DNA of 64,000 nucleotides from GCA-2731375 sp964344935 (GCA_964344935.1 CAYFPL010000012.1:55242-119241), one strand, 5' to 3'. Numbered from the stretch's first letter, positions 27,594-36,764 are shown. Translations and numbers: made by a program. The notes: generated by a model from the sequence alone, not told the origin.

Positions 27594-28334
27594 ATGACGG
27601 TCACGGTCACATTCGCCGGTTGCGGCGACGCTTTTGGCAGCGGCGGGCGCTTCAATACCTGCATTGTTGTTGATGGCGGTGGCGTGCGTTTCACAATCGA
27701 TTTCGGTGCCACGTCCCTGGTGGCACTTAACACGCTGGGGCTGCCCCACAACTCCATCGATGCGGTTCTTTTGACCCACATGCATGGCGATCATTTTGGC
27801 GGCCTGCCCTTTCTGCTGCTCGATGCCATGCTGGGCGCGCGCCGCGAAACACCGTTGATCATTGCTGGCCCTCCGGGGCTTGAGGACCGGGTCGCCCAGG
27901 CGATGGACGCCCTGTTCCCAGGCTCCGGCGTCATGCAGCCGAAGTTCCCGGTGTCCTACGTGGAGTTGGAAGTGGGCCGGGGCAACGATTTCCTGGGCCT
28001 GAACGTGACGCCTTTCGCCGCCAAACATACGCCGCAGACCAACCCCACCGCACTGCGTGTGGGCGTTGAGGACAAGATCGTCACCTATTCAGGGGATGGG
28101 GAGTTCACACAGGAACTGTGCGGCGCCAGCCGGGATGCGGATCTGTTCATAGCCGAGTGCTATTTCCACGACAAATCCGTCAAGGGGCACATGAGCCACG
28201 CTGATATCCGGGCGCACAAAAACGACTTCGGGGCCAAGCGCATGGTGCTGACCCATCTGGGGCCGGAAATGCTGGCCAAACGGGACGAAGTACCGGAGCA
28301 ATGTGCCGAGGATGGCCTGGTGATCAACCTATGA
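27594..28334 (+). CDS. MBL-fold metallo-hydrolase, RNase Z/AtsA-like
   Basis: At 246 aa this is a compact cytoplasmic metallo-beta-lactamase-fold enzyme without signal peptide. Residues 62-67 are HMHGDH, followed by Asp in YSGDGEFT and terminal His residues in MSHAD and LTHLGPEM. The early GCGDAF...GGRFNTC segment is like RNase Z-related phosphodiesterases and arylsulfatase AtsA-like proteins. The long RNase Z exosite insertion is absent, so tRNA processing is not expected. It starts 3 bp after the methyltransferase stop and overlaps the next gene through ATGA, so the three are translationally coupled. Confidence 0.85.
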   Translation: MTVTVTFAGCGDAFGSGGRFNTCIVVDGGGVRFTIDFGATSLVALNTLGLPHNSIDAVLLTHMHGDHFGGLPFLLLDAMLGARRETPLIIAGPPGLEDRVAQAMDALFPGSGVMQPKFPVSYVELEVGRGNDFLGLNVTPFAAKHTPQTNPTALRVGVEDKIVTYSGDGEFTQELCGASRDADLFIAECYFHDKSVKGHMSHADIRAHKNDFGAKRMVLTHLGPEMLAKRDEVPEQCAEDGLVINL

Positions 28335-29473
28335 GCAGCGATCGCACTTTCGATTTCGTCATCATTGGCGCCGGCATGGCGGGCGCTTCCGCTGCATACT
28401 TCCTGGCCGGCGAGGGCAGGACCTTGGTGCTGGAGATGGAAAGCCAGCCCGGCTATCACACCACGGGCCGGTCCGCCGCCCTGTTCTCGGAAGCCTATGG
28501 CAACGCCCAGATCCGCGGCCTGACCTCCGGCGGGCGATCGTTCCTGATCGATCCGCCCGACGGCTTCACCGATACCGCCATCCTGACGCCTCGCGGGGCC
28601 ATGTTCATCGGCCGGGAGGACCAACGGTCGGCTTTGGATGAGGCTTATGAGGCCGGATCAGAACACGTAAACACCATACAACGGCTGAATGCTGAGGAGG
28701 TCCGCGAACGCATTCCTATCATCCGGGAAGGTTATGTCGCCGGCGGCGTCCTGGAGGCAGAGGCCATGGACATCGACGTCAACGCCTTGCACCAGGGTTT
28801 CCTGCGCGGCGCCCGGCGCCAGGGTATGGAACTTCGCACCGACGCGCAGGTCGAAGGCTTGATAAGGAAGGACGGTGAATGGCGCGTTCGGGCAGGCGGC
28901 GACGAAATCGTCGCCAAGGTGGTCATCAATGCGGCCGGTGCCTGGTGCGACCAGATTGCCGATCTGGCCGGGGCCCGGCGTGTGGGCTTGATGCCCAAAC
29001 GGCGCACGGCCATATTGTTCGACGGGCCGGCGGGGCAACAATTTGCCGATTGGCCGGCTTTTGTCGATGCGGACGAGGAGTTCTATGCCCGGCCCGAAAG
29101 CGGCGCCATGATGGGCTCGCCGGCGGACGAGACACCTATGGAGCCTTGCGATGTACAACCCGAGGAACTCGACATCGCTATAGCGGTGGACCGGCTGCAA
29201 AAAGCCACGACGCTGGAAATCAAGCGCATCATCCGTAGTTGGGCGGGCCTGCGCTCCTTCGTTGCCGACAAGACCCCGGTGGTCGGTTTCGATCCGGCGG
29301 TCGACGGTTTCTTTTGGCTCGCAGGCCAGGGGGGCTATGGCATCCAGACGGCACCGTCCATGGGACGGGTCTCGGCGGCGCTGGCTACGGGCCGACCGGT
29401 GCCGGCAGACATACAAGAGTATGGCGTTCGGGCCGACGCCCTTTCGCCCGCCCGATTTGAAGGAACGTCATAG
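28331..29473 (+). CDS. FAD-dependent oxidoreductase, DAO family
   Basis: The 380 aa protein is a D-amino-acid-oxidase/glycine-oxidase-type flavoenzyme. The FAD dinucleotide-binding GAGMAGASAA is at the N-terminus, followed by the ExxSQPG acidic end and TTGRSAA. The substrate side includes LEAEAMDIDVNAL, and the C-terminal FAD-contacting GFFWLAGQGGYGIQTAPSMG block is intact. It should oxidise a secondary or primary amine in an amino acid or opine-like compound to an imine or keto acid. The start ATG overlaps the previous stop (ATGA). The exact substrate cannot be read. Confidence 0.88.
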   Translation: MSSDRTFDFVIIGAGMAGASAAYFLAGEGRTLVLEMESQPGYHTTGRSAALFSEAYGNAQIRGLTSGGRSFLIDPPDGFTDTAILTPRGAMFIGREDQRSALDEAYEAGSEHVNTIQRLNAEEVRERIPIIREGYVAGGVLEAEAMDIDVNALHQGFLRGARRQGMELRTDAQVEGLIRKDGEWRVRAGGDEIVAKVVINAAGAWCDQIADLAGARRVGLMPKRRTAILFDGPAGQQFADWPAFVDADEEFYARPESGAMMGSPADETPMEPCDVQPEELDIAIAVDRLQKATTLEIKRIIRSWAGLRSFVADKTPVVGFDPAVDGFFWLAGQGGYGIQTAPSMGRVSAALATGRPVPADIQEYGVRADALSPARFEGTS

Positions 29474-30942
29474 TGAAAGTATTCATCGCCTGCCTGGGCA
29501 CGGAGACCAACACCTTTTCCCCCATACCCACGGGAATGGAGAACTTTCAAGAAACGACACTGTTTCACGGCGATGCCACCAGTCATGCGCCCGACCTATT
29601 CACGGCTGCCCTGCATGTCTGGCGCAAGCGGGCGGAGATGGATCAAGCGACCGTGACGGAAAGCATCGCTGCCTTCGCACAGCCTGCCGGCATCACTGTA
29701 CGCAAAGTGTACGAGGAACTGCGCGACGAACTGCTATCCGATCTGCGCGATGCCATGCCGGTGGACATGGTTCTCCTCTCCATGCATGGCGCCATGGTGG
29801 CGGACGGCTATGACGATTGCGAAGGCGACCTGCTAGCCCGCTGCCGCGAGATCGTTGGGCCGGAGACGGTGATCGGCGGCGAGCTCGATCTTCATTGCTC
29901 CATCACCCCCGCCATGTGTCAGGCGGCCGATGCCCTGGTCACTTTCAAGGAATATCCCCATATCGATCCTGCTGAACGGGCCGAGGAGTTATATACCCTG
30001 TGCCGCGACAAACAGTTGGGCCACACCAATCCGGTCATGGCAGTGCACGACTGCCGTATGGTCAGTACCTGGCGCACGCCGGACGAGCCCATGAAGACGT
30101 TCGTTGCGCGCATGCAGGAATTGGAAGGACAGGACGGAATTCTGTCTGTCTCGCTCGCCCACGGTTTTCCCTGGGGGGATGTGCCCGAGGCCACGGCCCG
30201 CATGGTGGTGATTGCCGATGGTGACGACGCCAAGGCGGGTGCCCTGGCGCGCCAGTTGGGCGGGGAGATCTGGGACCTGCGCCACGAGACGGCGCCGGTT
30301 ATGACGCCCTACAGGGAGGCCTTGGCCGAGGCGGCTGCGGCCGATGCCTATCCGGTGGTGGTGGCCGATACGGCCGACAACGCTGGCGGAGGCGCGCCGT
30401 CGGATTCCACCTTTCTGCTGCACGAGATTCTTGAACGCGGGTTTCGGGACGTGCTCAGCGGTCTTTATTGGGACCCCATGGCGATACGCCATTGCCGCGA
30501 GGCGGGCGAGGGCGCGAGCCTGGACCTGCGCATCGGCGGCAAATGCTGCCGAGAGTCTGGCCCGCCGGTGGATTTGTCCGTGACGGTCGAGCGCATTATC
30601 GAGCGGGCCTATCAGACCTTCGGCGATGTTCGCAGCCGGATGGGCACTGCCGTTTGGCTGAAAGCGGACGGCAACGTGAACCTGATCCTCAATTCGGTCC
30701 GTACCCAAACATTCCACCCGGACGCCTACAGCCAATTCGACATCGACCTTGCTGCCATGAAGATTATCGTCGTGAAATCCTCACAGCATTTCTATGCCGG
30801 TTTCGCGCCACTGGCATCGAAGGTTATCTACGCTTCCTCTCCCGGCACCCTGAATACGGACTTTGCGAACCTGCCCTTCGCGAAATTGACCACGCCGTAT
30901 TGGCCGCGGGTGGAAGATCCTTTTGCGGGTGATGAAGCCTAG
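29473..30942 (+). CDS. M81-family metallopeptidase, MlrC-like
   Basis: The 489 aa protein matches the MlrC family, named for an enzyme of the microcystin degradation pathway but widespread and mostly of unknown substrate. The N-terminus FIACLGTETNTFSP, the SMHGAMV segment, GGELDLHCSITP and KEYPHID carry the probable metal-binding Asp/His residues. The C-terminal DNAGGGAPSDST stretch is also typical. The GTG start shares its G with the TAG stop of the oxidase gene. Co-occurrence with amine oxidation suggests peptide or amide breakdown; microcystin degradation should not be assumed, because mlrA, mlrB and mlrD are absent. Confidence 0.88.
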   Translation: MKVFIACLGTETNTFSPIPTGMENFQETTLFHGDATSHAPDLFTAALHVWRKRAEMDQATVTESIAAFAQPAGITVRKVYEELRDELLSDLRDAMPVDMVLLSMHGAMVADGYDDCEGDLLARCREIVGPETVIGGELDLHCSITPAMCQAADALVTFKEYPHIDPAERAEELYTLCRDKQLGHTNPVMAVHDCRMVSTWRTPDEPMKTFVARMQELEGQDGILSVSLAHGFPWGDVPEATARMVVIADGDDAKAGALARQLGGEIWDLRHETAPVMTPYREALAEAAAADAYPVVVADTADNAGGGAPSDSTFLLHEILERGFRDVLSGLYWDPMAIRHCREAGEGASLDLRIGGKCCRESGPPVDLSVTVERIIERAYQTFGDVRSRMGTAVWLKADGNVNLILNSVRTQTFHPDAYSQFDIDLAAMKIIVVKSSQHFYAGFAPLASKVIYASSPGTLNTDFANLPFAKLTTPYWPRVEDPFAGDEA

Positions 30943-31034
30943 CTTTTGACGAACGCCAGTTGGTTGCCTTCCATGAGGGATCGGAACTAGGCTGACGGCA
31001 ACGTCATCGAACAGAGAAGAATTGGAGATCACCC

Positions 31035-31646
31035 GTGGCTTTGGAGATAATCGGCTTTCCTCGCTCGAATTTCGTCCGCACCGTGCGCATGGTCGCCCAC
31101 GAAAAGGGCGTTGAGTATGAACACATCCCCGCCATGCCTCATTCCGACGAGGTCAAGGCTATCAACCCATTCGGGCTGATCCCAGTGATGCGCCACGACG
31201 GGCTGGAGCTCTCAGAAAGCTACGCCATCGCCCATTATATCGATACAGCTTTCGACGGCCCCGCCCTGGTCCCCACCGAGCCGCGCGAAGCCGCGAAGGT
31301 AAACCGCTGGATTATGGCGGTGAATACCTCCGTCGATCAGATGCTCATGCGCAAATATGTCGTCGAATATGCCTTCCACAAAGACGACGACGGCAACGTA
31401 GTGCGCGATGTGATCGACCAAACGGTGCCACGCCTACCGCGGATGTTCGCCAAACTGAATGACGCGGTGGCCGACGGTTACTTGGCCGGCGCCGAATTCA
31501 CCATGGCGGACTGTTTTCTGATGCCGATCCTGGTGGCGGTGCAGAATTTCCCTGAAGGCCAGGAGAACATGGCCAACAGCGCCGACCTGCAGGCCTATTT
31601 CGCCAAGGTCTCTGAACGGGACAGCTTCAAAGCGACAGCATCGTAG
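31035..31646 (+). CDS. Glutathione S-transferase family protein
   Basis: The 203 aa protein has a thioredoxin-like N-terminal domain starting EIIGFPRSNFVRTVRM, the cis-Pro segment FGLIPVMRHDG, the glutathione-binding ELSESYAIAHYI and an all-helical C-terminal domain with AEFTMADCFLMPIL. The active-site residue is probably the Ser in PRSNF. GTG at 31035 has GGAG nine bases upstream. It follows the MlrC gene by 92 bp, so it may be a separate unit. Likely roles are conjugation or thiol-dependent isomerisation; the substrate is unknown. Confidence 0.85.
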   Translation: MALEIIGFPRSNFVRTVRMVAHEKGVEYEHIPAMPHSDEVKAINPFGLIPVMRHDGLELSESYAIAHYIDTAFDGPALVPTEPREAAKVNRWIMAVNTSVDQMLMRKYVVEYAFHKDDDGNVVRDVIDQTVPRLPRMFAKLNDAVADGYLAGAEFTMADCFLMPILVAVQNFPEGQENMANSADLQAYFAKVSERDSFKATAS

Positions 31647-31655
31647 AGATCAGGA

Positions 31656-32144
31656 TCAGTCCCTGAAGTTCACATACTGCAGGGGCTGTTCCAGCTTCAT
31701 ATCCTTGATCAAGGCGATGGCGGCCTGCAGATCGTCACGCTTCTTGCCCGAAACGCGCAGTTCATCACCCTGAATTGCCACCTGCACCTTTTTCATCTTG
31801 GCTGCCTTGATCTCCTTGACCACTTTTTGGGCCAGATCGCGGGCGATGCCTTGTCGGATGACGATGGTTTGGCGAATGGTGTTGCCGGCAGCCTTTTCCG
31901 GCTCGCCATAGTCCAGGGCCCGATGGTCCACCTTGCGCTTGGCCAGATAGCCGCGCAGGAGTTCCTGTACCTGCTTCAGTTTCAAGTCATCATCGGCGCG
32001 GATGGTCAGGACCTCCTCATTGCGCTCGATGGAACACTGGCTGCCCTTGAAGTCATAGCGGGTTGAGATTTCCCGCATGGCACCCTGCAGGGCGTTGTCC
32101 ACTTCCGGCAAATCGGTTCGTGAAACCACATCGAATGAAGGCAT
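31656..32144 (-). CDS. yajQ: YajQ-family nucleotide-binding protein
   Basis: At 162 aa this is the full YajQ length. It has the N-terminal MPSFDVVSRTDLPEVDNAL, the TRYDFKGS element, the central LDYGEPEKAAGNTIRQ segment and the C-terminal EQPLQYVNFRD, all family hallmarks with two ferredoxin-like folds. Relatives bind nucleotides, and a Xanthomonas homologue binds cyclic di-GMP and works with a transcription factor. AAGGAAAG precedes the ATG. It is the last gene of a three-gene minus-strand unit, 18 bp after paiB. Confidence 0.95.
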   Translation of the reverse strand: MPSFDVVSRTDLPEVDNALQGAMREISTRYDFKGSQCSIERNEEVLTIRADDDLKLKQVQELLRGYLAKRKVDHRALDYGEPEKAAGNTIRQTIVIRQGIARDLAQKVVKEIKAAKMKKVQVAIQGDELRVSGKKRDDLQAAIALIKDMKLEQPLQYVNFRD

Positions 32145-32162
32145 TCTTGTCTTTCCTTCTGG

Positions 32163-32798
32163 TCATTTGCTCTGTTCGTTGGCCTGGGTGACCAGATCGG
32201 CCATCTCTTCATCCCCTTGGGCGCGCAAGCCGTTGATGACGCCGTGGACGTCATGCTCCGATTTGTTCTGGCTCATCTTCCACTTTCCTTCCAGGCGCGT
32301 GATCTCGATCTCGAGGCCGACGATCGCCTGGCACATGCCATCGATATAGCCATCCGGCGCGTCCGACAGTTTCCACGGTAGTTGATACGGACTCTCGAAA
32401 TGATCGGTCATGGCGGCAAGGTGCGTTTGCAGTTTGGCCGGGTCATCGAACATCTCAGCCCTGCCATAAGCGTGGACCGCCACATAGTTCCAGGTGGGTA
32501 CCGCCTTGCCGGTTTGGTGTTTGGAAGGATACCAGTTGGGCGAGACATAAGCTTGCGGGCCCTGGAAGATGACCAGTAGCTCCTGGCCGTCAGCGATGGC
32601 ATCAGCCTGGGGGTTCGGCTTGGCGAAATGGCAGCGCAAAGTGCCATTGGGGCCTGCCGTAGCATCGAGTTCGATGGGAACATGGCTGGCGATCAGGCCG
32701 TCCGGCCCTGTCCCCACCACGATGCCGGCGCCGATTTCACGCATGGTTTCGTGTAGGACCTCTGTTCGGTCCTCACTAAATTTCCTGGGCCGATACAT
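32163..32798 (-). CDS. FMN-binding PaiB-family protein
   Basis: The 211 aa protein belongs to the PaiB/FMN-binding negative transcriptional regulator family with a split-barrel flavin fold. Recognisable parts are MYRPRKFSEDR at the start, the SHVPIELD segment, the FQGPQAYVSPNWYPSK block and TWNYVAVHAYG, followed by the helical C-terminal tail. In Bacillus PaiB represses sporulation and protease genes; in proteobacteria the role is mostly untested and may be enzymatic. AGGAGG lies seven bases upstream. It sits between a flavin monooxygenase and yajQ in one apparent operon. Confidence 0.88.
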   Translation of the reverse strand: MYRPRKFSEDRTEVLHETMREIGAGIVVGTGPDGLIASHVPIELDATAGPNGTLRCHFAKPNPQADAIADGQELLVIFQGPQAYVSPNWYPSKHQTGKAVPTWNYVAVHAYGRAEMFDDPAKLQTHLAAMTDHFESPYQLPWKLSDAPDGYIDGMCQAIVGLEIEITRLEGKWKMSQNKSEHDVHGVINGLRAQGDEEMADLVTQANEQSK

Positions 32799-32830
32799 GA
32801 CCGCCTCCTAAGACAGGATAGGGCTCTTAT

Positions 32831-34315
32831 TTAGGAGACCAGATCGTATTCGTCCAGGTTCGGCGCAACCATATCGGCGCAGAACTTGTCGTAGGGGAAT
32901 GGCCACATGGCCGGGTTGCCGTTCTTATCCAAATACCAACTCTGACAGCCGGTGACCCAGACCGTGTCCTTCATGGCGGCCTTTATGGCGCCGTTGAATT
33001 CGTCCATGGCCGCTCGCTTGGCCGAAATCTCGTTGGCCTCACCCCGGCGCCACAGATCGATCAACTGCATGATATAGGCGAGCTGCTTTTCGGAGATATC
33101 GATCAGGGAGAAGTTGCCGATGGGGCTATTGGGCCCTACGAGCATGAAGAAATTTGGGAAATCGGGAAGCGAGACGGAGCGGTGCGCCGGCGTTGCCTCG
33201 GCCCAAAACTGACTCAGCTCAACCCCATTGCGCCCCGTCAAGTCCATGGGCCGCATGAAACTGTGGCCGTCGAAACCGGTGGCAAGAACCAGGACGTCCA
33301 GTTCATGCAGCCGGCCGTCTACTGTGCGCACGCCGCCCGCCTCCACACGCTCGATACCCTCCGTCACCAGTTCGGCGTTGGGTTTCTGTATGGCGTCATA
33401 GAAATCGTCTGAAACGATCAGCCGCTTGCAGGCAGCCTGGTAGTCAGGGGTCAGCTTCGCCTTCAATTCCGGATCGCGCACCTTGTCCAGATTGGCCTGG
33501 CAGGCGATCTCGATTTGCCGCATCGGTTCCTCAGCGCCGATCACCGCCTCGCCGAAGGTATCGGCGAAACGCCTGGTCATGGAAACCTGCATCTGGTCCA
33601 TGACCTCAGGGCGCTGGCGGAATTGTTCCTTCTCCTCGTCCGTATAGGCCGGGTTTTCCTGGGGGAAGACCCATTGCGCTGTGCGCTGGAACAGAGACAG
33701 ATGCGCCACCTTGTCCACCAGATCGGCTGTTATCTGTACGGCGGTGGAACCGGTGCCGATGATGCCGATGCGCCGGTTCGCGAGCGGCACATCATGGTCC
33801 CAGCGGGCGGAGTGAAAGACAGCCCCGGCGAAATCATCCACGCCTTCGATGTTGGGATAGACCGGGTGGTGTAGAACGCCGGCGGCGGAGAGGATGATGT
33901 CGACCACGTCGATCTCCTCGCCCCCACTCTCCAGGTGCCATTTTCCGGCCTTGAAACGGGCCCGGGTGATCTCGGTGTTGTAGGCGATCCGCTCTTCGAC
34001 GCCGTATTTGGCAGCCACTTTTTCGAAATAGGCCTGGATTTCAGCGCCGGGGGAGAAACGGTGGCTCCAATCCGGATTGGGCTCGAAGGTATAGCGATAC
34101 ATGTGCGAGGGCACATCGCAACACAGGCCCGGATAGGTGTTTTCCCGCCAGGTGCCGCCCAGCCGACCGGCCTTTTCATAGACCGTGAAATCGGTGATCC
34201 CCGCTTCCTGGAACTTGATCGCCGACAATATGCCGGACATGCCGGCACCGATAATGGCCACGCGCGGCGCGCGTTTGAATTGTTGTTGTGACTTCGTACC
34301 GGCTGCTACGCTCAT
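32831..34315 (-). CDS. Baeyer-Villiger-type flavin monooxygenase
   Basis: From the ATG at 34315 the enzyme has 494 aa. The FAD-binding motif GAGMSG is at residues 23-28, a NADPH-binding GTGSTA at 187-192, and residues 162-172 match the Baeyer-Villiger fingerprint F-x-G-x3-H-x3-W followed by Asp. The RLGGTWREN segment after the first nucleotide fold is also typical. Such enzymes insert oxygen next to a ketone or oxidise heteroatoms using NADPH and O2. The frame continues upstream without a good start. A 32-bp gap leads to paiB. The substrate is unknown; cyclic or alkyl ketones are the family favourites. Confidence 0.9.
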   Translation of the reverse strand: MSVAAGTKSQQQFKRAPRVAIIGAGMSGILSAIKFQEAGITDFTVYEKAGRLGGTWRENTYPGLCCDVPSHMYRYTFEPNPDWSHRFSPGAEIQAYFEKVAAKYGVEERIAYNTEITRARFKAGKWHLESGGEEIDVVDIILSAAGVLHHPVYPNIEGVDDFAGAVFHSARWDHDVPLANRRIGIIGTGSTAVQITADLVDKVAHLSLFQRTAQWVFPQENPAYTDEEKEQFRQRPEVMDQMQVSMTRRFADTFGEAVIGAEEPMRQIEIACQANLDKVRDPELKAKLTPDYQAACKRLIVSDDFYDAIQKPNAELVTEGIERVEAGGVRTVDGRLHELDVLVLATGFDGHSFMRPMDLTGRNGVELSQFWAEATPAHRSVSLPDFPNFFMLVGPNSPIGNFSLIDISEKQLAYIMQLIDLWRRGEANEISAKRAAMDEFNGAIKAAMKDTVWVTGCQSWYLDKNGNPAMWPFPYDKFCADMVAPNLDEYDLVS

Positions 34316-34471
34316 GACACGCCTTGTAATACGCTCGTTTCCTCTTGTTCGCCCCTTCATAGCATCATTTCTGACGCCTGGGTCCAGAACGCGGCAATTG
34401 GCCACAGGGGCATCTTTCATGGGCGGCGGCAGTTGGGTTAGTTTGATGGCGGAATATTTCGGGAGGTTCTG

Positions 34472-35785
34472 ATGGCCAAATATCTGAAACAGGGCCTGGG
34501 ACAGGCGGAAGTGGACGAGGCCGACGCCAAGGTGCGGGCCCAGGTGGAAGCTATTCTGGCGGACATTCAGGAGCGCGGCGATGATGCCGTCCGGGAACTT
34601 TCGGAGAAGTTCGACGACTGGAGCCCGCATAGTTTCCGATTGACCGAAGCGGAGATCGAGGCCGCCATGTCCAAGGTGGCCAAGCGCGATCTAGACGATA
34701 TCCGCTTTGCCCAAGAGCAGGTGCGGAACTTCGCCGAGCATCAAAAGGCCGCACTTCGGGATGTAGAAGTGGAAACCATGCCCGGCGTGGTCCTAGGCCA
34801 CAAGAATATCCCCGTGAATTCCGTCGGCTGTTATGTGCCGGGTGGCAAATACCCCATGGTTGCCTCCGCCCATATGAGCGTGGTGACCGCTAAAGTGGCC
34901 GGTGTGCCCCGCATCGTTGCGTCTGCGCCACCCCAGGGCGGGGCGCCACATCCCGCCATCGTTGCCGCCATGCACATGGGCGGGGCCGACGAGATCCTGG
35001 TGCTGGGCGGCATCCAGGCGGTGGCCGCCATGGCGCTGGGGACCGAGAGCATAGATGGCGTCGATATGCTGGTGGGCCCAGGCAACATGTTCGTGGCCGA
35101 GGCCAAACGGCAGCTTTATGGCCGGGTCGGCATCGACCTCTTCGCCGGCCCCACCGAGACCTTGATCATTGCCGATGAGACTGTGGACGGCGAACTTTGC
35201 GCCATCGATTTGTTGGGGCAGGCCGAACATGGCCCTACCTCGCCAGCGGTGCTGCTGACCACGTCCGAGGCCCTGGCGAACGACACCTTGGCGGAAGTCG
35301 ATCGCCAATTGGATAGTCTGCCCACGGCCGATATCGCGCGGGAATCCTGGGCCAACTACGGCGCCGTGATCCTTTGCGCAGATGATACTGAAATGCTGCG
35401 GGAGGCCGACCGACTGGCCTTTGAGCATGTGCAAGTGATGACCCGCGATCCCGAATACTTCCTCGACAACATGACCAACTATGGCGCCCTGTTCCTGGGC
35501 CCCCGCACGAATGTGTCCTATGGCGACAAGGTGATCGGCACCAACCATACTCTGCCCACGAAACGGGCCGGCCGCTATACGGGCGGGCTTTGGGTTGGGA
35601 AGTTCATCAAGACCCATACCTATCAAAGGGTGCTGACGGACGAAGCCTCGGCCCTGGTAGGGGAATATTGTTCCAGGCTCTGCATGCTGGAAGGTTTCGC
35701 CGGCCATGCGGAACAGGCCAACGTGCGTGTGCGCCGCTACGGCGGGCGCAATGTTCCACCCTATACGGCAGTGGAACCCGCTTGA
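34472..35785 (+). CDS. HisD-family dehydrogenase, probably catabolic
   Basis: The 437 aa protein is a histidinol-dehydrogenase-fold enzyme. The zinc ligands and catalytic residues of HisD are all present: Gln250 and His253 (QAEHG), Glu318/His319 (FEHVQ), Asp352 (YGDK) and His412. The segment TNHTLPTKRAGRYTGGLWVGKFIK differs from the usual Gly-rich loop of biosynthetic HisD and resembles HisD-like catabolic dehydrogenases such as HpsN (sulfopropanediol 3-dehydrogenase). No other his gene is near, and the gene starts a six-gene catabolic operon. It likely oxidises a primary alcohol to the acid with two NAD+. GGGAGG precedes the ATG. Confidence 0.85.
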   Translation: MAKYLKQGLGQAEVDEADAKVRAQVEAILADIQERGDDAVRELSEKFDDWSPHSFRLTEAEIEAAMSKVAKRDLDDIRFAQEQVRNFAEHQKAALRDVEVETMPGVVLGHKNIPVNSVGCYVPGGKYPMVASAHMSVVTAKVAGVPRIVASAPPQGGAPHPAIVAAMHMGGADEILVLGGIQAVAAMALGTESIDGVDMLVGPGNMFVAEAKRQLYGRVGIDLFAGPTETLIIADETVDGELCAIDLLGQAEHGPTSPAVLLTTSEALANDTLAEVDRQLDSLPTADIARESWANYGAVILCADDTEMLREADRLAFEHVQVMTRDPEYFLDNMTNYGALFLGPRTNVSYGDKVIGTNHTLPTKRAGRYTGGLWVGKFIKTHTYQRVLTDEASALVGEYCSRLCMLEGFAGHAEQANVRVRRYGGRNVPPYTAVEPA

Positions 35786-36717
35786 TGACGGGTCACATCG
35801 CCATTGTCGGCGCCGGACTGGTGGGTGGCGGCTGGAGCATCGTTTTCGCCAGAGCCGGAGAGGAAGTCCGCGTCTACGATTCAGCACCCGGGATACGCGA
35901 TGCCTTCAAATCAGTGGTCGGAAAACAGTTGGACGATCTCAGGAGCTATGACCTGGTCGACGATCCCGCTGCCATATTGAACCGCATAACCATCTGCGAC
36001 ACCCTCGAAGGAGCGGTGGACGGGGCACGCTTCGTCCAGGAATCCGTGCTGGAAGAGGTTCCTGTAAAACAGGAGATATCCGCCGCCATAGGCCCTCTGC
36101 TGGCGGACGGTGCCGTTGTTGGCAGTTCCACATCTGGTATTCCCGGCTCCGCTTTTACAGAAGCCGTTGCGAACCGTGAACGGTTTCTCGTCACCCATCC
36201 TGTCAATCCGCCCTATCTGGTGCCGGTGGTCGAGGTGGTGCCGGCGCCCTGGACGGATCGGTCGGCTGTGGACGGCGCCATGGCGCTGATGCGCAGCGTT
36301 GGCCAATCGCCGATCCTGGTGCGGCGGGAGGTCGAAGGTTTTGTCCTGAATCGTCTGCAGGGCGCTCTATTGCGGGAGGCCTGGGATCTATATGCGGAGG
36401 GCTATGCCTCGGCCGAAGATATCGACAAGACGGTTTCGCAAGGCTTGGGCTTGCGTTGGTCTTTCATGGGACCGTTCGAGACCATCGATCTAAACGCCCC
36501 CGGCGGCGTGGCCGACTATGCAGCCCGGCTTGGCCCGCTCTACCACGCTATTCAGAAGTCCCGTACCGATCCCCAGCCATGGGATGATGAACTGATCGCC
36601 AAGGTCGCCGGGGAACGGCGCCAATCCCTCACGCTCGATGGCTTGGCGGATCGGCGCAACTGGCGCGATCGCCGTCTTATGGCTCTGGCGGCGCACAAAG
36701 CGGGGCAGGACGGCTGA
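35785..36717 (+). CDS. 3-hydroxyacyl dehydrogenase, lambda-crystallin/L-gulonate type
   Basis: The 310 aa protein has an NAD-binding GAGLVGGG at residues 9-16, a typical acidic residue after strand 2 (VYDSA), the QESVLEEVPVKQ segment, GSSTSGIPGS and the catalytic HPVNPPYLVPVVEVVP block, followed by a helical C-terminal dimerisation domain with NRLQGALLREAW. This is closest to the lambda-crystallin/L-gulonate 3-dehydrogenase and carnitine dehydrogenase branch, oxidising a 3-hydroxy acid or its CoA ester. The ATG overlaps the preceding stop as TGATG, so the two dehydrogenases are coupled. Confidence 0.88.
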   Translation: MTGHIAIVGAGLVGGGWSIVFARAGEEVRVYDSAPGIRDAFKSVVGKQLDDLRSYDLVDDPAAILNRITICDTLEGAVDGARFVQESVLEEVPVKQEISAAIGPLLADGAVVGSSTSGIPGSAFTEAVANRERFLVTHPVNPPYLVPVVEVVPAPWTDRSAVDGAMALMRSVGQSPILVRREVEGFVLNRLQGALLREAWDLYAEGYASAEDIDKTVSQGLGLRWSFMGPFETIDLNAPGGVADYAARLGPLYHAIQKSRTDPQPWDDELIAKVAGERRQSLTLDGLADRRNWRDRRLMALAAHKAGQDG

Positions 36718-36764
36718 CGCCGTCGGCTGGTGCGGCAAATGAAAATCAATACGGAGGCCATGTG

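Noticed and set aside
26739..28028. Long open frame (over 400 codons) on the minus strand opposite the methyltransferase and MBL genes
   Set aside because: It mirrors two clear genes in a high-GC region, has no recognisable motif and a biased His/Arg/Gln composition typical of antisense frames.
34793..35887. Minus-strand open frame of about 360 codons opposite the HisD-like gene
   Set aside because: The plus strand encodes an intact HisD-family enzyme; the antisense translation shows no domain or plausible start.
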